Source: an uncultured bacterium (GTDB lineage Bacteria > Desulfobacterota > Desulfobulbia > Desulfobulbales > Desulfobulbaceae). From it: a stretch of 6,604 nucleotides of DNA. Both the position numbers and the translations under genes were made by a program. The stretch is from positions 1 to 6,604 of the forward strand of contig CAIMMA010000475.1 in NCBI GenBank assembly GCA_903842475.1. Reading direction: 5' to 3'. Below, in pieces: positions 1 through 6,440 of the stretch. Under the pieces are notes generated by a model, which saw only the letters and a program-made list of their open reading frames with translations, was not told the origin of the DNA and searched no databases. Position 1 is the first letter of the stretch. Every line of letters begins with the position of its first letter.

Positions 1-387
1 AAGGTCCCCCTGATGGTGGGCGGCTGTCTTTGCATGGGGGCGGCAGTTTTTATGATTCCTTCGATGACCACTTTTCCGGCCATGGTGGGGATGTATCTGT
101 TTCTTGGCTTGGGTGAGGCGGTGCTCTGGCCGGTACTGGGCGCCTATGCCGCCGAAGAAGGACGTACCCATTTCGGCCATGGCACCATGATGGGGGTGTT
201 TAACCTGGCGATGAGCGCCGGGGTGTTCACCGGGGCGATGCTGGCCGGGATCAGCATGGATTCCTGGGGGATGCGGCAGGCCTTTCATCTCACTGCGGTG
301 GCCATCGTACTGCTGCCCTTGGTCGCGGCCTGGTTGATCAGGAAGGGCGAAGCCGCCGGCGAAACCGGCACTGCACCCCCACAGTGA
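1..387 (+). CDS. Major Facilitator Superfamily permease, C-terminal part (5' end outside window)
   Basis: The frame is open from base 1 to a TGA at 385-387 and gives the last ~128 residues of an integral membrane protein; the true start lies upstream of the window. Four hydrophobic segments are visible, at about residues 3-20, 27-48, 61-84 and 94-113 of the partial protein. They would correspond to TM9-12 of a 12-helix transporter. The Gly/Ala-rich third segment followed by a short loop (MDSWGMRQAF) and a final hydrophobic helix is typical of the last two MFS helices. The protein ends in a short polar tail (RKGEAAGETGTAPPQ). MFS proteins move small solutes or drugs across the inner membrane by uniport, symport or antiport. 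The substrate cannot be told from this fragment. It reads in the same direction as tRNA-Leu, but 120 bp and a separate promoter lie between them, so it is probably not part of the tig unit. I am fairly confident of the superfamily only. Confidence 0.75.
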   Translation, partial: KVPLMVGGCLCMGAAVFMIPSMTTFPAMVGMYLFLGLGEAVLWPVLGAYAAEEGRTHFGHGTMMGVFNLAMSAGVFTGAMLAGISMDSWGMRQAFHLTAVAIVLLPLVAAWLIRKGEAAGETGTAPPQ

Positions 388-428
388 CGGCCTTTGCGAT
401 TTTCCTTGGTTTTAATCACCTAAATTTG

Positions 429-454
429 TTGATAATACATCTTTTTCCCCCCAT
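429..454 (+). promoter_or_regulatory. Possible sigma32 (RpoH)-type heat-shock promoter
   Basis: TTGATA (429-434) and CCCCAT (449-454) are separated by 14 bp. This resembles the RpoH consensus, TTGAA-type -35 and CCCCAT-type -10 with about 13-14 bp between. It lies upstream of the sigma70-like promoter of tRNA-Leu and ~255 bp before tig. RpoH control would suit a chaperone/protease operon, but then the transcript would run through tRNA-Leu. The -35 match is imperfect and the C-run is short, so chance is a real alternative. Confidence 0.3.
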
Positions 455-461
455 GGATCAC

Positions 462-490
462 TTGACGTGATTGGTTATTCTGGTTATTAA
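462..490 (+). promoter_or_regulatory. sigma70-type promoter of tRNA-Leu
   Basis: TTGACG (462-467; five of six match the -35 consensus) and TATTAA (485-490; four of six match the -10 consensus) are separated by 17 bp. The -10 ends 17 bp before the mature tRNA-Leu 5' end, leaving room for a short 5' leader to be removed by RNase P. The tRNA-Val promoter at the other end of the window has the same CTTGACG element and spacing. No terminator follows the tRNA, so this promoter could also feed tig. Confidence 0.6.
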
Positions 491-507
491 TTGATGTTTA
501 TTGTATC

Positions 508-592
508 GCGAGAGTGGTGAAATTGGTAGACGCACTGGACTTAGGATCCAGCGGGGTAACCCTTGGGGGTTCGAGTCCCCCCTCTCGCACCA
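508..592 (+). tRNA. tRNA-Leu, anticodon UAG
   Basis: A complete 85-nt class II tRNA with encoded CCA (590-592). The acceptor stem GCGAGAG (508-514) pairs fully with CTCTCGC (582-588), and the discriminator is A589 as expected for leucine. The anticodon stem CTGGA/TCCAG (535-539/547-551) encloses the loop CTTAGGA with anticodon TAG at 542-544, which reads CUA and, with wobble modification, other CUN codons. A long variable arm (about 552-564, GGG paired with CCC) is the leucine class II hallmark. The T arm is GGGGG-TTCGAGT-CCCCC (565-581). A short open frame over this region is a by-product. The gene is followed after 116 bp by tig on the same strand. Confidence 0.98.
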
Positions 593-693
593 GCAACACC
601 TGAGGAACAAGCACAGCACGCGGGCAGGATGTTGGCAAAGCGAGCTAAAAATAACTAACGCTGTCGGGGTAATAGCCGCAGGAAACCGAACAA

Positions 694-698
694 AAGGA
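694..698 (+). promoter_or_regulatory. Ribosome binding site of tig
   Basis: AAGGA (694-698) lies 10 bases before the ATG at 709. The spacing is slightly long but usable, and it supports this start. The protein then begins MEIAVENLSDL, in register with the N-terminus of other trigger factors. Confidence 0.6.
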
Positions 699-708
699 AC
701 CGCATTCC

Positions 709-2031
709 ATGGAAATCGCCGTCGAAAATCTCTCTGACCTGACCAGAAAACTGACCATCACCCTCCCCCGTGAAACCGTGGGACAAGCCCTTGAGAAGGC
801 CTTTGGCAAGATCAATAAAGAGGTTAAACTCAAAGGGTTCCGTCGCGGTAAAATTCCCCAGAGTGTTCTCGAAAAGAATTTCAGGGAGCAGGTTGAGGCA
901 GAGGTCGGCGAAAAACTGGTGCAGGACACCTACTTCGATGCCATCGAGAAAGAAGGGATCGATCCGGTGGTGCATCCCGAAATTGCTGAGCATAAATTCA
1001 CCGAAGACGGCGCCTTTGTCTATGTGGCCATGGTTGATATCAAGCCGCAGATCGATTTGAAAGAGTACAAGGGGCTTGAAGTCGAAAAACCGGTCATGGC
1101 CGTGACTGATGAGGAAATCGATAAGGAGATCAAGCTCCTGCAGCGGCATCAGGCCGTTTTACAGACTGCCGAGGAGGGCCATGGGATTGGCATGGACGAT
1201 CTGGCGGTGGTTGATTTCCAAGGTTTTCATGACGGCAAGGCCTTGAAAGAGGTCCGCAATGAAAATTTCAATGTCGATATCGGCATGCACCGACTGGGCA
1301 AGGATTTCGAGGAGAAGCTCTTCGGCTTGAAGAAGGGCGACAAAACTCTATATGATATTGATTTCCCCGCCGATTACCCGAACCCGGTGCTCGCCGGGAA
1401 AAAGGTCGAGTTTAAAGTGGATATCAAAGATGTCAAAGTGCGGATCAAGCCAGACATTGATGATGAGTTTGCCAAGGACATCAAGCCGGAGTTGACCTGC
1501 CTCGAAGACTTGAAGCAAGACATCCGCAACCGTCTGCAGAAGACCAAGGATGACGCCCTGAAGGGCGACCTCGACGACAAGCTCATGCACAAGCTGATCG
1601 AGCTCAACCCCTTTGAAGTACCGCAGCGTCTGGTAAATTATGAGATCCAGGAGATGCTTAAGCAGACCGAGGAGAATCTCAAGCGGAGCGGCTTGTCGTT
1701 CGAATCGGCCGGTATTAATCTTGACGAATTGGTCGAAAAAAACAGAGAGGTTGCTGCCAATCGGGTGAAAGGCGATTTCCTCTTGAAAAAAATTGCCGAA
1801 GTCGAAGAAATCAAAATTGCCGACGAGGATATTCAGCGCGGGTATCAGCGTATCGCCGACCAGTACAATATGACCATCGACGAAGTGAAGAAATATTTCA
1901 AGCGTCGTGAGGAAATCTTGCCGTTTATGAACGAGCTTCACAATGAGAAGGTGCTCAATTTTCTGCGGGAACAGGCAAAGATAACCGAAGTGCCGTTTGT
2001 CCCTGCCGCGACCGAAAAAACCGAGGCCTGA
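709..2031 (+). CDS. tig: Trigger factor, ribosome-associated chaperone / peptidyl-prolyl isomerase
   Basis: Encodes a 440-residue cytosolic chaperone (E. coli trigger factor has 432) that docks at ribosomal protein L23 beside the exit tunnel and shields nascent chains. The N-terminal ribosome-binding domain (about 1-115) carries the signature loop GFRRGKIP at residues 43-50, at the same position as the E. coli GFRKGKVP docking loop, and later the motif IDPVVHPEI (84-92). The central FKBP-type isomerase domain runs from about 160 to 245, and the helical SurA-like arms and C-terminal domain fill about 115-155 and 245-430. In the FKBP domain the usual IPGFE stretch reads GKDFE (197-201), keeping the phenylalanine but not Pro-Gly, so isomerase activity may be altered. 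The ATG is preceded by AAGGA at a 10-base spacing. It sits between tRNA-Leu and clpP, with a terminator-like hairpin over its stop codon. Codon use looks uniform with its neighbours. Identity is secure. Confidence 0.97.
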   Translation: MEIAVENLSDLTRKLTITLPRETVGQALEKAFGKINKEVKLKGFRRGKIPQSVLEKNFREQVEAEVGEKLVQDTYFDAIEKEGIDPVVHPEIAEHKFTEDGAFVYVAMVDIKPQIDLKEYKGLEVEKPVMAVTDEEIDKEIKLLQRHQAVLQTAEEGHGIGMDDLAVVDFQGFHDGKALKEVRNENFNVDIGMHRLGKDFEEKLFGLKKGDKTLYDIDFPADYPNPVLAGKKVEFKVDIKDVKVRIKPDIDDEFAKDIKPELTCLEDLKQDIRNRLQKTKDDALKGDLDDKLMHKLIELNPFEVPQRLVNYEIQEMLKQTEENLKRSGLSFESAGINLDELVEKNREVAANRVKGDFLLKKIAEVEEIKIADEDIQRGYQRIADQYNMTIDEVKKYFKRREEILPFMNELHNEKVLNFLREQAKITEVPFVPAATEKTEA

Positions 2032-2045
2032 TCCCCGGTTTTTCG
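2013..2045 (+). terminator. Terminator-like hairpin over the tig stop codon
   Basis: An A-run and ACCG (2015-2023) pair with CGGT and a T-run (2036-2043), giving eight continuous base pairs (2016-2023 with 2036-2043). After one A-C mismatch, two more G-C pairs (GG 2025-2026 with CC 2033-2034) close a 6-base loop. Five Ts (2039-2043) end the structure. It contains the tig TGA (2029-2031). The A-tract, GC core and T-tract layout is that of an intrinsic terminator that could work in either direction. Because clpP begins only ~64 bp downstream without a clear promoter, partial read-through (attenuation) is more likely than full termination. Confidence 0.45.
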
Positions 2046-2057
2046 CTGAATCTATCC

Positions 2058-2081
2058 GGCAGCGGGGATGAACCCGCTGCC
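2058..2081 (+). repeat. Perfect 9-bp inverted repeat in the tig-clpP gap
   Basis: GGCAGCGGG (2058-2066) and CCCGCTGCC (2073-2081) are exact reverse complements around a 6-base loop, GATGAA. Seven Ts follow at 2090-2096, but eight bases after the stem, so it is a poor intrinsic terminator. The loop contains the upstream ATG (2068) that is in frame with clpP, which would be hidden when the hairpin forms. It could be an mRNA-stabilising 5' stem, an operator or a weak terminator; the sequence does not decide. Confidence 0.6.
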
Positions 2082-2094
2082 CAGAAGTGTTTTT

Positions 2095-2100
2095 TTGGAG
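2095..2100 (+). promoter_or_regulatory. Ribosome binding site of clpP (decides the start)
   Basis: TTGGAG (2095-2100) lies six bases before the ATG at 2107, a good Shine-Dalgarno position. The in-frame ATG at 2068 has only a G-run directly abutting it and no motif at proper spacing, so 2107 is preferred. Confidence 0.7.
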
Positions 2101-2106
2101 AACAGA

Positions 2107-2709
2107 ATGAACTTGGTACCCATGGTTGTTGAGCAGAGCCCGCGTGGCGAACGGGCCTTTGATATCTATTCGCGGCTGCTGAAAGAGCGGATTATTTTTT
2201 TAGGCAGTCAGGTCAATGACGACGTGGCCAGCGTGGTTGTCGCCCAATTGCTGTTCCTTGAGGCCGACGACCCGGACAAGGACATCACTTTTTACATCAA
2301 TTCACCCGGCGGGTCGGTTACCGCCGGGATGGCCATTTATGACACCATGCAGTACATCCGCTGCGATGTGGCCACCCTCTGCATGGGACAGGCCGCCTCG
2401 ATGGGCGCGTTGCTGTTGGCCAGTGGCGCGGCGGGGAAACGCTTCGCGCTGCCCAATTCGCGGATCATGATTCACCAGCCCATGGGTGGGTATCAGGTCC
2501 AGGCCACGGATATCGATATCCATGCCCGGGAAATTCTGCGGATGCGTCACGATCTCAACACCATTTTGTCCAAACATACCGGCAAATCAATCAAAAAAGT
2601 GCAGGCCGACACCGAGCGCGATAATTTCATGAGCGCAACCGAGGCGTGTCAGTACGGCATTATCGATAAAGTCTTGACCAGCCGCGAGGACTTGGGCGGG
2701 GAGAAGTAA
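2107..2709 (+). CDS. clpP: ATP-dependent Clp protease proteolytic subunit ClpP
   Basis: Encodes the 200-residue serine peptidase that assembles into a barrel of two heptameric rings and degrades polypeptides fed in by ClpX (or ClpA) in the cytosol. From the ATG at 2107 the protein starts MNLVPMVVEQSPRGERAFD, directly matching the mature E. coli N-terminus (ALVPMVIEQ). The catalytic triad is complete and in canonical positions: Ser98 in GQAASMGA, His123 in MIHQP, and Asp172 in ERDNF. The SPGGS oxyanion/strand motif (66-70) and the ATDIDIHAREI handle-helix region (133-143) are also present. The start is chosen for its TTGGAG at six bases. An in-frame ATG at 2068 would add 13 residues and make a 14-residue leader before NLVPM, the same length as the E. 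coli propeptide, but it lacks a ribosome site. The stop is two bases before clpX, implying co-transcription and translational coupling with its unfoldase partner. Confidence 0.96.
   Translation: MNLVPMVVEQSPRGERAFDIYSRLLKERIIFLGSQVNDDVASVVVAQLLFLEADDPDKDITFYINSPGGSVTAGMAIYDTMQYIRCDVATLCMGQAASMGALLLASGAAGKRFALPNSRIMIHQPMGGYQVQATDIDIHAREILRMRHDLNTILSKHTGKSIKKVQADTERDNFMSATEACQYGIIDKVLTSREDLGGEK
2698..2703 (+). promoter_or_regulatory. Ribosome binding site of clpX inside the clpP 3' end
   Basis: GGGGAG (2698-2703) encodes the last residues of ClpP and lies eight bases before the GTG at 2712. It supports the GTG start and means ribosomes finishing clpP are well placed to re-initiate on clpX. Confidence 0.65.
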
Positions 2710-2711
2710 AG

Positions 2712-3980
2712 GTGAGTAACGAATTTCACGACGAACACAGCGTTTCCTGCACCTGTTCCTTTTGCGGCAAAAGCCAGGAAGAAGTCGGTAAACTGATCGC
2801 CGGTCCCAACGTTTATATCTGTGATGAATGCATCGCGCTGTGCAATGATATTGTCATGGATTCTTCCCGGGAAGAAGGCATGGAATTCGACCCGGGACAG
2901 CCGGTGCTGAAGCCGAAGGAAATCAAGGCCCATCTCGATGAGTATGTCATTGGCCAGGAACAGGCCAAACGTATCCTTTCCGTGGCCGTGCACAACCATT
3001 ACAAACGGATTAATGCACCCGCCGGCGATAACGATGATGTCGAGTTGCAAAAATCCAACATCATTCTGATCGGTCCCACCGGCAGCGGCAAAACCCTGGT
3101 CGCCCAGACGCTTGCCCGGCTGCTCAATGTACCGTTCACCATCGCTGACGCGACCACCTTGACTGAGGCCGGATATGTTGGCGAGGATGTGGAAAATATC
3201 CTGGTTAGTTTGTTGCAAGCCGCTGATTATGATATTGAAAAAGCCCAGCGGGGAATCATCTATATCGACGAGATCGATAAGATTGCCAGGAAATCAGATT
3301 CCGCCTCCCTGACCCGCGACGTTTCCGGCGAGGGAGTGCAACAAGCCCTGCTCAAGATCATCGAGGGGACCATGGCATCGGTGCCTCCCAAGGGTGGGCG
3401 CAAGCATCCGCAGCAGGAACTGGTCCGTATTGACACCACCAATATTCTGTTCATTGTCGGCGGAGCCTTTGTCGGCCTTGACGGGGTGATCAAAAAACGG
3501 ACCGGTACCCAGGCCATGGGGTTCGGCGCCAAGGTGGTGAGCCAGACGGATCGTACCATCGGCGAGGTGCTCGCAAGCATTCAACCTGAGGATCTGCTTA
3601 AATTTGGTCTGATTCCTGAATTGGTCGGGCGTCTGCCGGTGATTGCCACTATGGAAGAACTGGTTGAGGACGATCTGATCCGGATACTGAAAGAACCCAA
3701 AAACGCTTTGAGCAAGCAGTATCAGAAGTTGTTTGGCTACGAAGGCGTCACCTTGCGGTTCACCGAAGGCGCCTTCAAGGCCATTGCGCAAAAGGCGCTT
3801 GCCCGGAAATCCGGCGCCCGAGGTTTGCGTTCGGTGATGGAGGAATGCATGCTGGATGTCATGTATGAATTGCCCTCCGACGATCATGCCACCGAATGCG
3901 TGATTAACGAACAGGTAGTGACCCAGGGAGAATATCCTGTGATTCTCTATAATAATGCTGAAACAAAAAAGATTGCCTAA
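2712..3980 (+). CDS. clpX: ClpX, AAA+ unfoldase subunit of ClpXP protease
   Basis: Encodes a 422-residue hexameric ATPase (E. coli 424) that recognises tagged substrates such as ssrA-tagged chains, unfolds them and passes them into ClpP. The start is GTG with GGGGAG eight bases upstream. It puts the zinc-binding cysteines at 15, 18, 37 and 40, the same numbers as in E. coli, which confirms the start. An additional Cys13 precedes them. The AAA+ module shows Walker A GPTGSGKT (121-128), pore loop GYVGEDV (154-160), Walker B IIYIDEID (182-189), the RKH pore loop in GGRKHP (228-233), the arginine finger in VGRLPV (305-310, Arg307) and sensor II GARGLR (368-373). The ClpP-docking tripeptide, IGF in E. 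coli, reads MGF (269-271), a conservative change. It begins two bases after clpP and ends nine bases before lon. All key residues are intact and identity is secure. Confidence 0.97.
   Translation: MSNEFHDEHSVSCTCSFCGKSQEEVGKLIAGPNVYICDECIALCNDIVMDSSREEGMEFDPGQPVLKPKEIKAHLDEYVIGQEQAKRILSVAVHNHYKRINAPAGDNDDVELQKSNIILIGPTGSGKTLVAQTLARLLNVPFTIADATTLTEAGYVGEDVENILVSLLQAADYDIEKAQRGIIYIDEIDKIARKSDSASLTRDVSGEGVQQALLKIIEGTMASVPPKGGRKHPQQELVRIDTTNILFIVGGAFVGLDGVIKKRTGTQAMGFGAKVVSQTDRTIGEVLASIQPEDLLKFGLIPELVGRLPVIATMEELVEDDLIRILKEPKNALSKQYQKLFGYEGVTLRFTEGAFKAIAQKALARKSGARGLRSVMEECMLDVMYELPSDDHATECVINEQVVTQGEYPVILYNNAETKKIA
3948..3953 (+). promoter_or_regulatory. Possible -10 element for a lon promoter within clpX
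   Basis: A perfect TATAAT occurs 36 bases before the lon ATG, so a transcript from it would have a leader of about 30 bases. No -35 element is seen 16-18 bp upstream and there is no TG extension. The bases also encode Tyr-Asn in the ClpX tail, so this may be coincidence. Confidence 0.2.
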
Positions 3981-3989
3981 GAAGCGCCT

Positions 3990-6407
3990 ATGAGTGAACG
4001 GACTGTTGAAACCTACCCCTTGATGCCGCTTCGGGACATTGTCCTCTTCCCCGGCATGGTCGCACCGCTGGTGGTGGGGAGAAAAAAATCGATCCTGGCC
4101 CTTGAGGCCGCCATGGAAAACCGTTCGCTTATTTTTTTGGTCACCCAAAAAGATGCAAGGGTCGATGACCCCGAACAGCGTCATCTCTATTCCCTGGGAA
4201 CGCTGGCCTCGGTCATGCAGTTGCTTCGCCTGCCCGATGGGACAATTAAAGCGCTGGTTGAAGGCAAGCGTCGCGCCATTATTGTCGGCGGCTTTGAAAA
4301 CGGTGGAAGCGAGGATTCCTTTTATTCGGTCAGGTTGGTCGAGGCCCCGGATGTCGATGTCGAGCGGGACGATGTCCCCGCCTATATCCGGGAACTCCGC
4401 AAAACCTTTGATCAATACACCTTGAGCAACAAGAAACTGCCACGGGAGGTTCTTAAATCGATCACCTCCCTGGACGATTCTTCCCGGATGGTTGACCTGG
4501 TCACCTCGCATATCCAGTTGAAAACCGAAGAAAAACAATCAATCCTTGAGATGGTTTCTCTGCCCTCGCGCATCGCCAGGGTGCTGGAAATTCTTTATAG
4601 GGAAATGGAACTCTCCGAAATGGAGAAAGATATCCATGCCAAGGTAAAGAAAAAAATGGGTGTCACCCAGCGCAACTATTATCTGTCGGAAAAGATGCGT
4701 GTTATTCAGGAGGAAATGGGGCAGGGCGAAAGTGGTGATGAACTGAGTGAACTCCAACTGGCCATCGAAAAAAAATCTCTGCCTAAATTGGTGAAGGAGA
4801 AAGTAGCCAAGGAATTTAAAAAACTTCGGCAAATGCCGCCCATGTCGGCGGAAACCACGGTGGTGCGCAACTATATCGATGCAATCCTCAGCCTGCCCTG
4901 GAAAAAGAAGTCGCGATCAAAAATCGATATCGACAAGGCTGAGTCGGTGCTTGACGAAGATCATTACGGCCTTGAAAAACCGAAAGAACGCATTCTCGAA
5001 TACCTTGCCGTACAAGCCCAGGTGAAAAAGATTCGTGGGCCGATCCTTTGTCTGGTCGGTCCTCCCGGTGTTGGCAAGACCTCGGTCTGTCGGTCCATTG
5101 CCCGTGCCATGGGGCGCGAGTTCGTTCGTCTGTCATTGGGAGGGGTCCGGGACGAGGCCGAGATTAGGGGCCATCGTCGAACCTATATCGGGGCCATGCC
5201 CGGCAAAATCATCCTGTCCATGCAAAAGGCCGGGGTGGTCAACCCGGTGTTCTGTCTTGATGAAGTCGACAAGATGAGCGTCGATTTTCGCGGTGATCCT
5301 TCATCTGCATTGCTTGAGGTGCTTGATCCCGAACAGAACTACGCTTTTAACGATCATTATCTGGATGTGGATTACGATCTTTCCGAGGTCTTTTTTATCA
5401 CCACAGCCAATAATCTTCATGGCATTCCCGTACCCTTGCAGGATCGCATGGAGATTATCCAGCTCAATGGGTACACTGAGGAAGAAAAACTCAATATCGC
5501 CAACGACTTCCTGTTGCCTAAACAATTGGAAGCCAATGGTTTCAAAAAAGACGAGATTGCCATTAACGAAAAAGCCGTCCTGGATATTATTCGCCGCTAT
5601 ACCAGGGAGGCCGGTGTCCGCAGCCTTGAGCGAACGATTGCCAGCGTCTGCCGCAAGGTGGCGCGTGAACGGCTTAAAAACAAAGAGCCAAGGAAGAAAT
5701 ATCGGATTTCACCTCAATCCATTGAACGCTACCTCGGGGTTCCCAAGTATCGTTTCGGCCTCGCGGAAGAGCACGACGAGATTGGGTTGACCACCGGCAT
5801 GGCCTGGACCGAGGTCGGCGGTGCATTGCTGCAGATCGAAGCCACAATTATGCCCGGTTCCGGTAAACTGACCATCACCGGCAAGCTCGGCGATGTGATG
5901 CAGGAGTCGGTACAGGCAGCAATGTCGTACGTCCGGTCGCGGGCCATGCGGCTTGGGATCGACACCGATTTTTATCAGAAGATCGATATCCACGTCCATG
6001 TTCCGGAAGGCGCGATCCCCAAAGATGGACCCTCCGCCGGGATCACCATCGCCACCGCCATCGTTTCGGCCATCCTCAAACTGCCGGTGGATCGTAAACT
6101 GGCCATGACCGGAGAGATCACCCTGCGGGGGCGGGTTCTGCCCATCGGCGGTCTTACCGAGAAGCTGCTGGCAGCCAAGCGTGGCAATATCACCCATGTC
6201 TTGATTCCCCGGGAAAACGAGCGCAATCTCCGTGATGTACCGCAGAAGGTCCGCAACAGCCTGACCATCGAGCTGGTCGACGACGTCGATGAGGTTTTGC
6301 AGAAAGCCCTGATGGTGAAGACAGGGGAGACTTTGTTTAAAGATGTCTCCATGGAATCCATTTTCAGCGACTTTACCATTTCTTCGCACAACACGCCGGC
6401 ACAGTAA
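3990..6407 (+). CDS. lon: Lon protease, ATP-dependent AAA+ serine protease (LonA type)
   Basis: Encodes an 805-residue soluble homohexameric protease (E. coli 784) that degrades misfolded proteins and short-lived regulators. Domains in order: N-terminal LON substrate domain (about 8-200, beginning YPLMPLRDIVLFPGM), a helical/coiled-coil linker (about 200-300), the AAA+ module (about 310-590) and the C-terminal protease domain (about 595-780). Visible motifs are Walker A GPPGVGKTS (357-365), pore loop TYIGAMPGK (398-406), Walker B VFCLDEVDK (420-428) and a probable arginine finger in LQDRME (Arg486). The Ser-Lys dyad is Ser682 in DGPSAG and Lys725 in GGLTEK, matching E. coli Ser679 and Lys722. 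No membrane segments are present, so it is LonA rather than LonB. The last ~20 residues form a family-variable tail. The ATG has only a weak AAGAAG (3979-3984) five bases upstream, so translation probably depends partly on coupling to clpX, nine bases before. Confidence 0.97.
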   Translation: MSERTVETYPLMPLRDIVLFPGMVAPLVVGRKKSILALEAAMENRSLIFLVTQKDARVDDPEQRHLYSLGTLASVMQLLRLPDGTIKALVEGKRRAIIVGGFENGGSEDSFYSVRLVEAPDVDVERDDVPAYIRELRKTFDQYTLSNKKLPREVLKSITSLDDSSRMVDLVTSHIQLKTEEKQSILEMVSLPSRIARVLEILYREMELSEMEKDIHAKVKKKMGVTQRNYYLSEKMRVIQEEMGQGESGDELSELQLAIEKKSLPKLVKEKVAKEFKKLRQMPPMSAETTVVRNYIDAILSLPWKKKSRSKIDIDKAESVLDEDHYGLEKPKERILEYLAVQAQVKKIRGPILCLVGPPGVGKTSVCRSIARAMGREFVRLSLGGVRDEAEIRGHRRTYIGAMPGKIILSMQKAGVVNPVFCLDEVDKMSVDFRGDPSSALLEVLDPEQNYAFNDHYLDVDYDLSEVFFITTANNLHGIPVPLQDRMEIIQLNGYTEEEKLNIANDFLLPKQLEANGFKKDEIAINEKAVLDIIRRYTREAGVRSLERTIASVCRKVARERLKNKEPRKKYRISPQSIERYLGVPKYRFGLAEEHDEIGLTTGMAWTEVGGALLQIEATIMPGSGKLTITGKLGDVMQESVQAAMSYVRSRAMRLGIDTDFYQKIDIHVHVPEGAIPKDGPSAGITIATAIVSAILKLPVDRKLAMTGEITLRGRVLPIGGLTEKLLAAKRGNITHVLIPRENERNLRDVPQKVRNSLTIELVDDVDEVLQKALMVKTGETLFKDVSMESIFSDFTISSHNTPAQ

Positions 6408-6440
6408 TTTAATCATTTACCAGTGATCGAGATCCCTGCG

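Noticed and set aside
508..592. tRNA-Leu as an integration (att) site for a mobile element
   Set aside because: I see no repeated tRNA 3' end, integrase or composition change in the window.
632..660. Possible tig promoter (TTGGCA with a downstream AT-rich stretch)
   Set aside because: At 16-18 bp spacing the -10 position reads about CTAACG, a poor match, so I do not list it as a feature.
501..737. Small + strand open frame running through tRNA-Leu into tig
   Set aside because: It overlaps a complete tRNA gene and the start of tig, and its residues simply translate the tRNA arms.
2508..2521. 14-bp perfect palindrome GGATATCGATATCC in clpP
   Set aside because: It is produced by the conserved codons for Thr-Asp-Ile-Asp-Ile-His, and similar GATATCGAT strings recur in tig and lon at Ile/Asp codons. 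A 14-bp site is also expected at about 0.4 per window by chance.
2649..3218. 189-codon open frame on the - strand opposite clpX
   Set aside because: It is a shadow of ClpX coding sequence with no recognisable domain.
3294..4538. 414-codon open frame on the - strand across the clpX/lon junction
   Set aside because: It lies opposite two well-supported genes, its translation is low-complexity and resembles no family I know, and long antisense frames arise from the codon bias of the real genes.
5709..6416. 235-codon open frame on the - strand opposite the lon 3' end
   Set aside because: It overlaps the conserved Lon protease domain, has a His/Asp/Gly-rich composition typical of an antisense shadow, and shows no ribosome site I would trust.
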